25,669 nt of DNA from Serpens sp035497635. GTDB lineage: Bacteria; Pseudomonadota; Gammaproteobacteria; Pseudomonadales; Pseudomonadaceae. The position numbers and the translations under genes are program-made. Positions 6,300 through 14,009 of this stretch are shown here, piece after piece (the stretch's first letter is position 1; each line of letters starts with the position of its first letter). The stretch covers positions 1-25,669 of the forward strand of contig DATJDB010000312.1 in assembly GCA_035497635.1 (NCBI GenBank), written 5' to 3'. The notes beneath the pieces are model-generated. The model ran no database searches, was not told where the DNA came from, and saw only the letters and a program-made list of their open reading frames with translations.

Positions 6300-8272
6300 G
6301 CCGGTTGTGCTCCAGAGATGCCCAGCGCCTCGCGGACGCGGGTCTTGACCTTGATGCGATAGCGACGGTCGAGCGTCGACAGTACACCGCCGAAGCCCAT
6401 CAGCAGGCCGCCCAGCCAGATCCAGCGCACGTACGGTTTGACATGCAGGCGCACGGCCCAGGCGCCGTCTTCCAGCGGCTCGCCCAGCGCGACGTACAGA
6501 TCGCGGAAAAGGCCCGGATCGATGCCGGCTTCGGTCATCGGCATCATCTGCACTGTGTACAGACGCTTCTCCGGATGCAGCACGGCGATTTCCTTGCCTT
6601 CGGCCAGCACGCGAATGGTGGCGCGGTCGGAGGTGTAGTTGGGGCCTTCATGGTGCTTGGCGCCCTCGAACACGAATTGGTAACCGCCCAGCTCCTGCAT
6701 GTCGCCCGGCGCCATGCGCAGGTCGCGCTCGGCGTTCTGCTGGGTGGACAGCACGATGCCGATGGCGCACACGGCGACACCCAGGTGGCCGAGTTGCATG
6801 CCCCAGTAACTGCGGGTCATGCGCGGAATGCCCTTGAGCAGGCCGGTGTGGCGGGTCTTGTCGAGCAAGTCGCGCACGCCGCTGAGCACCACCCAGGCGG
6901 ACAGGCTGCAGACCGCCAGCACCGCCCAATGGAAGTCGCCGAGCAACACGGAGGCCAGGCCGCCGAGCACGGCACTGGCGATCAGCACCGGCAGCAGCAT
7001 GCCAGCCAGCCACTTGCCGGGCGTGTCCTTCCAGCGCACCAGCACACCAACACCCATGGCAGCCATGAGGATGCCCATCAGCGGCAGGAACAGCGCGTTG
7101 AAGTACGGCGGGCCGACCGACAGCTTGGCGCCGGAAATCGCATCCAGCAGCAGTGGATAAAGGGTGCCGAGCAGAATCATCGAGCACGCCACCACCAGGA
7201 TCAGGTTGTTGGCCAGCAGCAGGGTTTCACGCGACCAGAGGGCGAAGCCGACCTTGCTCTTGACCACCGGCGCGCGCAGGGCGAACAGGGTCAGCGAGGC
7301 GCCGACCACTATGAGCAGGAAGGCCAGGATGAAGGTGCCGCGCGCGGGGTCGGCGGCGAAGGCATGCACCGAGGTCAGCACGCCGGAACGCACCAGGAAG
7401 GTACCCAGCAGGCTCAGCGAGAAGGCAGCGATGGCCAGCAGCACGGTCCAGCTCTTGAACACGCCGCGCTTTTCGGTGACCGCCAGCGAATGGATCAACG
7501 CGGTGCCGACCAGCCAGGGCATGAAGGAGGCGTTTTCGACCGGGTCCCAGAACCACCAGCCGCCCCAGCCCAGTTCGTAGTAGGCCCACCAGGAGCCGAG
7601 GATGATGCCGACGCCCAGGCTGGCCCAGGCCACCAGCGTCCAGGGACGCGACCAGCGCGCCCAGGCGGCGTCCAGACGACCACCGAGCAGCGCGGCGATG
7701 GCGAAGGCGAAGGCCACCGAGAAGCCCACATAGCCCATGTAGAGCATCGGCGGGTGCACGACCAGGCCGAAGTCCTGCAGCAGCGGATTGAGGTCGCGGC
7801 CATCGGCAGGCACTTGCGGCAGCAGGCGCTCGAAGGGGTTGGAGGTGACGATCAGGAACAGCAGGAAGCCGATGCTGATGATGCCCATCACCGCCAGTAC
7901 GCGGGCGAGCATTTCCTCCGGCAGCTGGCGCGACAGCACCGCCACGGCGAAGGTCCAGCCACCGAGGATCATCGCCCAGAGCAGCAGCGAACCTTCGTGG
8001 GCACCCCACACGGCGCTGAACTTGTAATACCAGGGCAGCGCGCTGTTGGAGTTGTGCGCCACGTAGGCGACCGAGAAATCATCCACCAGGAACGCATAGG
8101 TCAGGCAGGCGAAGGACAGCAGCAGGAAGGCGAACTGTCCCCAGGCGGCCGGACGGGCCAGGCCCATCCACAAGCGGTCGCCGCGCCAGGCGCCGATCAG
8201 TGGCAGGGTCCCCTGCACCAGCGCCAGGCACAGGGCCAGGACCAGGGCCAGATGGCCGATTTCGGGAATCAT
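6296..8272 (-). CDS. ccmF: Haem lyase subunit CcmF
   Basis: 658 aa, full family length. CcmF is the large integral membrane protein that accepts haem from CcmE and joins it to reduced apocytochrome c. Many hydrophobic helices span the chain. Seen: the WWD motif region WGWGGWWFWDPVENASFMPW (around 235-252) for haem contact, and flanking conserved histidines in VVHPPML (His173) and ALIHSLA (His261). A large periplasmic domain follows in the C-terminal part before the last helix and a basic tail. The start overlaps ccmE and the end overlaps ccmG, each by 4 nt. Confidence 0.97.
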   Translation of the reverse strand: MIPEIGHLALVLALCLALVQGTLPLIGAWRGDRLWMGLARPAAWGQFAFLLLSFACLTYAFLVDDFSVAYVAHNSNSALPWYYKFSAVWGAHEGSLLLWAMILGGWTFAVAVLSRQLPEEMLARVLAVMGIISIGFLLFLIVTSNPFERLLPQVPADGRDLNPLLQDFGLVVHPPMLYMGYVGFSVAFAFAIAALLGGRLDAAWARWSRPWTLVAWASLGVGIILGSWWAYYELGWGGWWFWDPVENASFMPWLVGTALIHSLAVTEKRGVFKSWTVLLAIAAFSLSLLGTFLVRSGVLTSVHAFAADPARGTFILAFLLIVVGASLTLFALRAPVVKSKVGFALWSRETLLLANNLILVVACSMILLGTLYPLLLDAISGAKLSVGPPYFNALFLPLMGILMAAMGVGVLVRWKDTPGKWLAGMLLPVLIASAVLGGLASVLLGDFHWAVLAVCSLSAWVVLSGVRDLLDKTRHTGLLKGIPRMTRSYWGMQLGHLGVAVCAIGIVLSTQQNAERDLRMAPGDMQELGGYQFVFEGAKHHEGPNYTSDRATIRVLAEGKEIAVLHPEKRLYTVQMMPMTEAGIDPGLFRDLYVALGEPLEDGAWAVRLHVKPYVRWIWLGGLLMGFGGVLSTLDRRYRIKVKTRVREALGISGAQPA

Positions 8273-8718
8273 TGCGCGTTCTCCGCCTTCGCCTGGATCG
8301 CCTTGTCCATCGCCTGGGCGACTTCCGGCGGCATGTAGTTTTCGTCGTGCTTGGCCAGCACTTCGTCGGCGACCAGCACGTTCTCTTCGTTCAGGCGACC
8401 CAGGGCAACGATGCCCTGTCCTTCACGGAACAGGTCGGGAAGGATGCCCTGGTAGCGCATGCGCACATCGGACGCGCCGTCATGCACCACGAACTCCACC
8501 AGCAGCGAATCGGCGGAACGGGTGAGCGAGCCTTCCTTGACCATGCCACCGGCACGGATGCGCACGCCTTCCGGCACTTCGCCGTTGGCGATCTGCGTGG
8601 GGGTGTAGAACAGGTTGATGTTCTGCTGCAGCGCCGAAAGGGCCAGGCCGACGGCCGCGCCCACTCCGACGAGCAGGGCGAGGATGATGTACAGACGTTT
8701 CTTGCGGACCGGATTCAC
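8269..8718 (-). CDS. ccmE: Haem chaperone CcmE
   Basis: 149 aa. CcmE binds haem covalently in the periplasm and ferries it from CcmC to CcmF. Seen: a short basic N-terminus (MNPVRKKR), one membrane helix (about 9-29), an OB-fold domain, and the haem-binding motif LAKHDENY (121-128) in which His124 forms the covalent link and Tyr128 is the axial ligand. The C-terminal tail is long and helical. It follows ccmD on the same strand (4-nt overlap) and overlaps ccmF. Confidence 0.97.
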   Translation of the reverse strand: MNPVRKKRLYIILALLVGVGAAVGLALSALQQNINLFYTPTQIANGEVPEGVRIRAGGMVKEGSLTRSADSLLVEFVVHDGASDVRMRYQGILPDLFREGQGIVALGRLNEENVLVADEVLAKHDENYMPPEVAQAMDKAIQAKAENAQ

Positions 8719-8891
8719 TTCATTTCCTCCCGGCGCAGACGGCGCGCCTCATCTTGCAGGTAACGCCGGCGCCCGAGCAGCGGCAGAGCGATGTTGATCA
8801 GCACCACCAGCAGGCCGGCGCCATAGCTGGTCCAGACATACACGCCATGGTTACCCATGGCGAGGAATTCGGAGAAGGATGCAAAGTTCAC
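8715..8891 (-). CDS. ccmD: Haem exporter protein CcmD
   Basis: 58 aa, GTG start. CcmD is a small membrane protein that stabilises the CcmABC complex and frees haem-loaded CcmE from CcmC. Seen: the conserved N-terminal part (SFSEFLAMGNHGVYVWTSYG), one membrane helix (about 22-40), and a basic charged tail (RRRYLQDEARRLRREEMK). The frame is open far upstream, but that extension is out-of-frame ccmC and is not real. The GTG at 8891 overlaps the ccmC stop as GTGA, and this length matches the family. Confidence 0.9.
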   Translation of the reverse strand: MNFASFSEFLAMGNHGVYVWTSYGAGLLVVLINIALPLLGRRRYLQDEARRLRREEMK

Positions 8892-9643
8892 GGACGACCC
8901 TCCACCTGGGCGCGCAGCTCGGTCTTCACCCAGCTGGTACGCGCTTCGCGCTTGAGAATTTCCAGGCGCATGCGCATCAGCAGCACGGCGCCCAGGAAGC
9001 AATAGAAACCGATGACCATCACCAGCAGCGGCATCCACATTTCCGGCGGCATGGCCGGCTTTTCGGTGATGGTGAAGGTGGCGGGCTGGTGCAAGGTGTT
9101 CCACCACTCCACCGAGTACTTGATGATCGGGATGTTGACCACGCCGACGATGGCCAGCACCGCGCAGGCCTTGGCGGCGCTGTCGCGATTGCTGATCGCA
9201 TTGCCCAGGGAAATGATGCCGAAGTACAGGAACAGCAGGATCAGCATGGCGGTCAGCCGCGCGTCCCACACCCACCAGGCGCCCCAGGTCGGCTTGCCCC
9301 ACACCGCGCCGGTGAGCAGCGCCAGGAAGGTCATCCAGGCACCGATCGGCGCGGCCTGTTGCAGGGCCACGTCGGCCAGCTTCATCTTCCACACCAGACC
9401 GACCACACCGGCCACGGCCAGCATCACGTAGATCGACTGGGCGAGGATCGCCGTCGGCACATGCAGGTAGATGATCCGGAAACTGTTGCCCTGCTGGTAG
9501 TCCTGCGGCGCGAAGGCAAGCCCCCAGACACTGCCGGCCAGCAACAGGACGACCGCCGCGCCCAGCAGCCAGGGCAGCCAGCGACCACTGATTTCGTAGA
9601 ACCACTTGGGCGAACCCAGCTTGTGAAACCATGTCCAGTTCAT
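8888..9643 (-). CDS. ccmC: Haem exporter membrane protein CcmC
   Basis: 251 aa, six predicted membrane helices. CcmC binds haem and loads it onto CcmE at the periplasmic face. Seen: YLHVPTAI with His61, the WWD motif WGKPTWGAWWVWDARLT (about 115-131), and NTLHQPA with His185; these two histidines are the expected haem ligands. The open frame extends to 10225 through ccmB sequence. I start at the ATG at 9643 (MNWTWFHKLG), which has GAGAG five nt upstream and matches known CcmC N-termini. An ATG five codons earlier (9658) has no ribosome binding site. Confidence 0.95.
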   Translation of the reverse strand: MNWTWFHKLGSPKWFYEISGRWLPWLLGAAVVLLLAGSVWGLAFAPQDYQQGNSFRIIYLHVPTAILAQSIYVMLAVAGVVGLVWKMKLADVALQQAAPIGAWMTFLALLTGAVWGKPTWGAWWVWDARLTAMLILLFLYFGIISLGNAISNRDSAAKACAVLAIVGVVNIPIIKYSVEWWNTLHQPATFTITEKPAMPPEMWMPLLVMVIGFYCFLGAVLLMRMRLEILKREARTSWVKTELRAQVEGRP

Positions 9644-9720
9644 TGCAACTCTCTTCATGTCGCGGAGCCGGAGTGCCGCTCCGCATGCCTTCGTGCGCCG
9701 GCGAGCCGGCGTGTTCATGC
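9644..9720 (-). promoter_or_regulatory. Two strong hairpins in the ccmB-ccmC gap
   Basis: The only sizeable gap in the ccmA-ccmI run (77 nt) holds two inverted repeats. GCGGAGC at 9662-9668 pairs perfectly with GCTCCGC at 9678-9684 (9-nt loop). CGCCGGC at 9696-9702 and GCCGGCG at 9705-9711 are a near-perfect palindrome that resembles the core of another Pseudomonas REP type. Such structures in an operon can protect or process mRNA and so set relative expression. That role is inferred only. Confidence 0.6.
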
Positions 9721-10392
9721 CTATTCGCCGACGCTGATCTTCAATCCCGCCGCAATGGCGAAGGGTGTCAGGGTCACCGCCAGGGCGGTCAGGGTGGCCA
9801 GCCACAACAGGTGGCCGGTGGTGGGCAATCCTTGCAGGTCCGCCTGCAGCGCCCCACTGCCGAGAATCAGCACCGGGATGTACAGCGGCAGAATCAGTAG
9901 CGCCAGCAGTAATCCGCCGCGCTTGAGGCCCACGGTCAGCGCCGCACCGACCGCGCCGAGCAGGCTGAGCACCGGCGTGCCGAGCAGCAGCGAGAGCAGC
10001 AGAACCGGCAGACAGCGCGGCGGCAGGCCGAGCATCAACGCCAGCAGCGGCGACAGCAGCACCAGCGCCAGGCCGGTAAATAACCAATGAGCAAGCACCT
10101 TGGCCAGCACCAGTAGCGCCAGCGGCTGCGGCGAAACGACCCACTGCTCCAGCGAGCCGTCCTCGAAATCGCTGCGGAACAGGCCGTCCAGTGAGAGCAG
10201 CACCGCGAGCAGCGCGGCGACCCATACCAGCCCGGGCGACAACGTCTGCAACAGCTGGCTTTCCGGCCCCACCGCCAGCGGGAACAGGGCGATGACGATG
10301 GCGAAAAATACCAGCGGGTTGGCCAGCTCGGCCGGGCGGCGAAACAACAGGCGGCTTTCGCGGGCCAGCAACAGGGCAAAGACACTACTCAT
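9721..10392 (-). CDS. ccmB: Haem exporter membrane protein CcmB
   Basis: 223 aa with about six membrane helices. CcmB is a membrane partner of the CcmA ATPase in the CcmABCD complex that releases haem-loaded CcmE. Seen: the conserved N-terminal cytoplasmic part (LLLARESRLLFRRPAEL), the family motif LFRSDFEDGSLEQ after helix two, and hydrophobic helices through to the end. The frame opens upstream to 10488 within ccmA, but the family start is MSSVFALLLARE at 10392, where ATGA overlaps the ccmA stop. Confidence 0.95.
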   Translation of the reverse strand: MSSVFALLLARESRLLFRRPAELANPLVFFAIVIALFPLAVGPESQLLQTLSPGLVWVAALLAVLLSLDGLFRSDFEDGSLEQWVVSPQPLALLVLAKVLAHWLFTGLALVLLSPLLALMLGLPPRCLPVLLLSLLLGTPVLSLLGAVGAALTVGLKRGGLLLALLILPLYIPVLILGSGALQADLQGLPTTGHLLWLATLTALAVTLTPFAIAAGLKISVGE

Positions 10393-11024
10393 GCGGCGCG
10401 CTGCCCCAGATCCAGTTGGCGATAGCCGGACGGCGTATTTTCCAGCGTGTGGTGGGTGGTCAGCACCACCATGCCGCCACGCTCGCAATGCTCGGCCAGA
10501 TGCGCTTCCAGCTGGGCCACGCCCTGCTTGTCCAGGGCGGTGAAGGGTTCATCCAGAATCCACAGCGGCGGCGCATCCAGATACAGCCGCGCCAGGGCCA
10601 CACGGCGCTGCTGGCCGGCGGACAGCCGATGGCTGGGCACATCCTCGAAACCGCGCAGGCCGACGGCGGCCAGCGCCTGCCAGATCGCCTGGCGCTCGGC
10701 CGGCTGATGCAGGGCACACAGCCAGGCGAGGTTTTCTTCGGGAGTCAGCAGGCCCTTGATGCCGGCGGCGTGGCCGATCCACAGCAGGTTGCGGGCCATC
10801 TCGTCACGGCGCGCCGCCAGCGGCTCGCCGTCCAGGTGCACTTCACCGGCGGTCGGCTGCATCAGGCCGCAGAGCAGACGCAGCAAACTGGTCTTGCCGC
10901 TGCCGTTGGGGCCGACGACCTGCAGCATGTCGCCCGGCAGCAATTGCAGGTCCAGGGCTTCGAACAGCAGCCGCCAGTCACGCTCGCAAGTCAACGCAAC
11001 GGCTTCGAGGAATGGACGGCTCAC
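10389..11024 (-). CDS. ccmA: Haem exporter ATP-binding protein CcmA
   Basis: 211 aa from the chosen start. CcmA is the ABC ATPase that drives release of holo-CcmE from CcmC. Seen: Walker A GPNGSGKT (38-45), the signature LSAGQQRR (134-141), Walker B WILDEPF (155-161), and the H-loop TTHH. The start is uncertain. There is no in-frame ATG; candidates are TTG at 11051 and GTG at 11027 and 11024. I choose 11024 because VSRPFLEAVAL lines up with the usual M-x-x-P-x-L-E-A-V family start. The ribosome binding site is weak (GGGA), which with a GTG start would keep expression of the first gene low. First gene of the ccm operon. Confidence 0.93.
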   Translation of the reverse strand: MSRPFLEAVALTCERDWRLLFEALDLQLLPGDMLQVVGPNGSGKTSLLRLLCGLMQPTAGEVHLDGEPLAARRDEMARNLLWIGHAAGIKGLLTPEENLAWLCALHQPAERQAIWQALAAVGLRGFEDVPSHRLSAGQQRRVALARLYLDAPPLWILDEPFTALDKQGVAQLEAHLAEHCERGGMVVLTTHHTLENTPSGYRQLDLGQRAA

Positions 11025-11060
11025 CACATGCGTATCCCATTCAGTATGCAATCAGGGCCA

Positions 11061-11092
11061 GACGGATCGCCGCAGGAAATCGACGATCCGTC
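11061..11092. promoter_or_regulatory. Perfect 9-bp dyad in the ccmA leader
   Basis: GACGGATCG (11061-11069) and CGATCCGTC (11084-11092) are exact inverted repeats separated by 14 nt. The half-site centres are 23 bp apart, about two helical turns, as for a dimeric repressor. It lies downstream of the predicted ccm promoter and 37 nt from the ccmA start, so it could be an operator or an mRNA hairpin. No regulator is known to me for this sequence. Confidence 0.5.
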
Positions 11093-11151
11093 TTAAGTCG
11101 GACCAATGGCAGCCGCTATCTAATGATGGGCGCCCCGGGCGATGGCTCGGC

Positions 11152-11180
11152 ATTATACATAGGCGTCCTGACGATCAAGA
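11152..11180 (-). promoter_or_regulatory. Predicted promoter of the ccm operon
   Basis: On the minus strand 11157-11152 reads TATAAT, a perfect -10. TCTTGA (11180-11175) lies 17 nt upstream and TTGATC (11178-11173) 15 nt upstream; neither is an ideal -35. Transcription would begin near 11145 and give a leader of about 120 nt containing the 9-bp dyad. Confidence 0.45.
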
Positions 11181-11218
11181 CGGGTAATTACGACAGGTTG
11201 TAAAGGCGTTCCTTTTTA

Positions 11219-12709
11219 ATGAGCGAGATCAATTTTGCTTTCCCGCCCGCCCTGCCCGGCGCCGCCAGCAGCACGGGCGCGCCTGCCCCCCACACCCTGC
11301 GGACACTGACCTCGCTGGAGAACCTGCTCAGCCCGGGTCAGCAGGTCCAGGCGCAGGTACTCAGCCGTCTGGAGACGACTCAGGGTCAGCAGCTCAGCCT
11401 GCGCCTGATCCTCGCCGACGGGCGCAGCATCACGTTCGATGCCTTGGCCGCCCGGCAGCCGGAACTGGCCAGCGGCACGCGCCTGCAGCTCACCGCACTG
11501 TCCGACAACCGCCTGCTGATCGAGACCCAACCGGGCGCGACCCGGCCGCAGACCCGCCTCGACCTGCCCGCCGGCAGCCTGTTGCAGGCGCGGGTACTGT
11601 CCAGCACGCCGTCAGGCAATTTGCAGCAGATCGTCGCGCAGTTGCCGGACGGCCGTCAGTTGCTGCTGGAAAGCGCGCGGCCGCTGCCGGTCGGCAGCCT
11701 GATCAACGCAAGGGTGTTGAATGATCGCAGCCTGCAGTTCATCGGGCCGGACGCCCGCGTTCAGCAACTCGACCTGCTGCAGCAACTGGCCGGGCAGTTC
11801 GCCCGCCAGTCGCCACTGTCCGCGCTGTTCACCGCATTGCGTGCGCTACAGGGCCAGCCCCTGCCGCCCCCGCTGCAGGCCAGTGTGGAGCGCCTGCTGA
11901 ACAGCCAGCCCAGCGCTGCACAGCTTAGCGACCCTCGCCAGCTGGCGGCCATTCTGCGTAACGCCGGCATCGGCCTGGAAAGCCGCCTGGCAACCGCACA
12001 GGCCGGCGCACTGGACAACGACCTGAAGGCCAACCTGCTGCGCCTGCTCGGCCAATTGTCGAACTTCAATCCCAGCACCGCGCTGCAGACCCCGGCCGGC
12101 AGCCTGCTGCTGGCCACGTTGCCGACCCTGGCCCGCCAGGTGCTCGGTGCGCTCGGCCAGCGCCCCGAGCGCCAGCCCGGACTGAACTTCCCCCTGCCCT
12201 CACAACGTGTGGAAGGTTTGGAAAATCCGAGCCTGCAACTGCTGCTCAAGCTGGCCGCCGGGGCGGTGGCCCGCGTGCAGAGCCATCAGCTGGCCAGCCT
12301 GGCGCAGGCGGCCAGCGCGGACGGCCAGCCGGCCACCGTGCTGCAAATGGAAATTCCGGTGCGCGAGCTGCCCGCGCCGGTGCAACTGCGCCTGCGTGGC
12401 GAAGACGAGGCACCCGGCAAGCGCAACGGCCGGCAACGCGCGCGGCAATGGAAGATCGACCTGGTGTTCGATATGGAACCGCTCGGCCCGCTGCAGGTGC
12501 AGGCACAACTGTGCCGCAACCAGTTCAGTGGCCAGCTGTGGGCCGAGCGCCCGGCCACCGCCGACCTGATCAGCCGCGAGCTGGGCGAACTGCGTCGCGC
12601 GCTCGGCGAGGCGGGACTGGACATCGGCGAGCTGGATTGCCATCGCGGCGCACCGCCGGCCGCGCCGGCGGCGTCCCTGGAAACCCACTGGATTCACGTG
12701 ACCGCATGA
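11219..12709 (+). CDS. FliK-like flagellar hook-length control protein
   Basis: 496 aa. The C-terminal part (about 370-480) has the Flg_hook domain of FliK: the run ending WKIDLVFDMEPLGPLQVQAQL, then FSGQLWAE, then LRRALGEAGLDIGELDC. In FliK this domain meets the cytoplasmic part of FlhB to stop hook growth. The N-terminal part holds two related beta-rich units (about 37-95 and 115-167), each with LxxGxxxxAxVLS, a D/GR-containing hairpin, then GxxLxxxxL. The middle is rich in Gln, Leu and Ala (QQLAGQFARQSPLSALF). The main fliK gene lies elsewhere in Pseudomonas, so this is probably a second, divergent FliK. It overlaps the FlhB-like gene by 4 nt. The start ATG has only a distant AAGG, so translation may be weak. 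Confidence 0.8.
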   Translation: MSEINFAFPPALPGAASSTGAPAPHTLRTLTSLENLLSPGQQVQAQVLSRLETTQGQQLSLRLILADGRSITFDALAARQPELASGTRLQLTALSDNRLLIETQPGATRPQTRLDLPAGSLLQARVLSSTPSGNLQQIVAQLPDGRQLLLESARPLPVGSLINARVLNDRSLQFIGPDARVQQLDLLQQLAGQFARQSPLSALFTALRALQGQPLPPPLQASVERLLNSQPSAAQLSDPRQLAAILRNAGIGLESRLATAQAGALDNDLKANLLRLLGQLSNFNPSTALQTPAGSLLLATLPTLARQVLGALGQRPERQPGLNFPLPSQRVEGLENPSLQLLLKLAAGAVARVQSHQLASLAQAASADGQPATVLQMEIPVRELPAPVQLRLRGEDEAPGKRNGRQRARQWKIDLVFDMEPLGPLQVQAQLCRNQFSGQLWAERPATADLISRELGELRRALGEAGLDIGELDCHRGAPPAAPAASLETHWIHVTA

Positions 12710-13002
12710 ACGAACCACGCGCCATCGCCCTGCGCTACGACGGCCAGAACGCCCCGACCCTGGTGGCCAAGGGCGATGAGGAAATCGCCCAGGCCATTCT
12801 CGACCTGGCCCGGGAATACGAGGTGCCGATCTACGAGAACGCCGAGCTGCTGCGCCTGCTGGCCGGACTGGAGGTGGGTGAGGAGATCCCCGAGGCGCTG
12901 TACCGCAGCGTGGCGGCGATCATTGCCTTTGCCTGGTACCTGAAGGGCAAGTCGCCCGAGGGCTTCGCCGGGCGGGACGACAACCCGCCGGACGAGGACT
13001 GA
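12706..13002 (+). CDS. Free-standing FlhB C-terminal-like protein
   Basis: 98 aa. The whole protein matches the cytoplasmic C-terminal domain of FlhB (FlhB-CC), with ALRYDGQNAPTLVAKGDEE, then VPIYENAELLRLL, then EVGEEIPEALYRSVAAIIAF. It starts just after where the self-cleaving NPTH motif of FlhB would be, so it resembles the cleaved product made as a separate gene, without the FlhB membrane part. B. subtilis has a comparable small gene, ylqH, next to a FliK-like gene. The ATG overlaps the fliK-like stop (ATGA), so the two are coupled. It ends 16 nt from the convergent DUF2802 gene; GGCGC-GGCG-GCGCC (13005-13018) could form a small bidirectional stem there. Confidence 0.85.
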   Translation: MNEPRAIALRYDGQNAPTLVAKGDEEIAQAILDLAREYEVPIYENAELLRLLAGLEVGEEIPEALYRSVAAIIAFAWYLKGKSPEGFAGRDDNPPDED

Positions 13003-13018
13003 GCGGCGCGGCGGCGCC

Positions 13019-13456
13019 TCAGTTGGCGGGCGGTACGGCGTCGCGGGCCTTGTGCAGCTTGCTGACCAGCTCCGCTTCGCCCTTGGTCAGGCCGCAGGAC
13101 TGGGTGAGGTCGTCGACACTCGCGCCCAGAGTGACCAGGCGCGAAGCCTGCAGATAGGAAATCATCGTCGGATCGCTCTGTTCCAGCTTGCTCAGCCGGT
13201 CCGGCAGCGGCGCGGCCAGTTGCTGCAGCGTTTCGAGCTCGCCACCCATCTTCACGCACACGCCGATGTAGGTATCCACCCGGCGCGTCAGCTCATGCAT
13301 GCTCTGGTCACGCCTGAGGTGCCGCTCGGCATGCTGCCTGAACTGAAATTCCATGCTCTTGTTCAGGCGTTGCAGGCGCGCGGCCAGCCAGACGCAGGTG
13401 ATCACCAGCCCCAGGCAGACCGTCGTCAGTGCGATCAGGGCGATTAAATATCCCAT
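13019..13456 (-). CDS. DUF2802 membrane-anchored protein of the che cluster
   Basis: 145 aa. One N-terminal membrane helix (residues about 3-26) is followed by a long charged helical region (RLQRLNKSMEFQFRQHAERH and on) likely to form a coiled coil, then a C-terminal DUF2802-type segment with LGASVDDLTQSCGLTKGEAEL. That end recalls a helix-turn-helix with GLTKGEAEL as the second helix, but no DNA-binding role is known. It begins at the base right after the cheW stop codon (TGA-ATG), so translation is tightly coupled. In other Pseudomonas it also ends the cheW suboperon, which suggests a role in chemotaxis or polar organisation. Function unproven. Confidence 0.85.
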   Translation of the reverse strand: MGYLIALIALTTVCLGLVITCVWLAARLQRLNKSMEFQFRQHAERHLRRDQSMHELTRRVDTYIGVCVKMGGELETLQQLAAPLPDRLSKLEQSDPTMISYLQASRLVTLGASVDDLTQSCGLTKGEAELVSKLHKARDAVPPAN

Positions 13457-13936
13457 TCAGTAGTTCTCGAGTTCCGACCACTCTTCTTCGGACATCATCT
13501 TGTCCAGCTCGACCAGGATCAGCAGCTCGCCGTTCTTATTGCACACACCCTGGATGAACTTGGCGGATTCGTCGTTACCGACGTTCGGCGCCGTTTCGAC
13601 TTCCGACTGACGGAGATAGACCACTTCGGCCACGCTGTCCACCAGGATGCCGACCACCTGCTTGTCCGCCTCGATGATGACGATGCGGGTGTTGTCGGTG
13701 ACTTCCGCCGAGTCCAGGCCGAAGCGTTGGCGGGTGTCGATCACCGTCACCACGTTGCCGCGCAGGTTGATGATGCCCAGCACATAGCTCGGCGCACCGG
13801 GTACCGGCGCGATTTCGCTGTAGCGCAGCACTTCCTGCACCTGCATCACGTTGATGCCGTAGGTTTCGTTGTCCAGGCGGAAGGTCACCCACTGCAGCAT
13901 CGGATCGTCGGAGCTTTGCGCTGTCGAATTCTTCAT
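13457..13936 (-). CDS. cheW: Chemotaxis coupling protein CheW
   Basis: 159 aa. CheW links chemoreceptors to the CheA kinase and helps build the array. Seen: the CheW fold with QWVTFRLDNETYGINVMQVQEVL, then GAPSYVLGIINLRGNVVTVID (the receptor/CheA contact region with the conserved NLRG), RIVIIEADKQVVGILVDSV, and a C-terminal FIQGVCNKNGELLILVELDK. A longer start at 14008 covers the parP-cheW gap; the ATG at 13936 (MKNSTAQSSDD) matches the family and has GAGG nearby. The gap upstream has a GC-rich hairpin (13988-14003). Confidence 0.96.
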   Translation of the reverse strand: MKNSTAQSSDDPMLQWVTFRLDNETYGINVMQVQEVLRYSEIAPVPGAPSYVLGIINLRGNVVTVIDTRQRFGLDSAEVTDNTRIVIIEADKQVVGILVDSVAEVVYLRQSEVETAPNVGNDESAKFIQGVCNKNGELLILVELDKMMSEEEWSELENY

Positions 13937-13987
13937 TGTCCACCTCGTCGTCGAGCGCCCGGGCCCGCCCTGGCGCGTATCCGTTCT

Positions 13988-14003
13988 GCCCGCCGTGGCG
14001 GGC
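13988..14003 (-). promoter_or_regulatory. GC-rich hairpin between parP and cheW
   Basis: GCCCGCC-GT-GGCGGGC is a 7-bp palindrome lying 6 nt after the parP stop. No T-run follows, so it is not a clear terminator. It may mark an mRNA processing or stability point. Confidence 0.35.
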
Positions 14004-14009
14004 GCCAAT

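Noticed and set aside
6287..8338. 683-codon open frame on the plus strand
   Set aside because: It is the antisense shadow of ccmF. Its product is rich in His, Gln, Arg and Gly with no family features, a usual result of high-GC codon bias.
8892..9686. Upstream extension of the ccmD frame
   Set aside because: The extra residues are out-of-frame ccmC; CcmD is a small protein and the GTG at 8891 fits the family.
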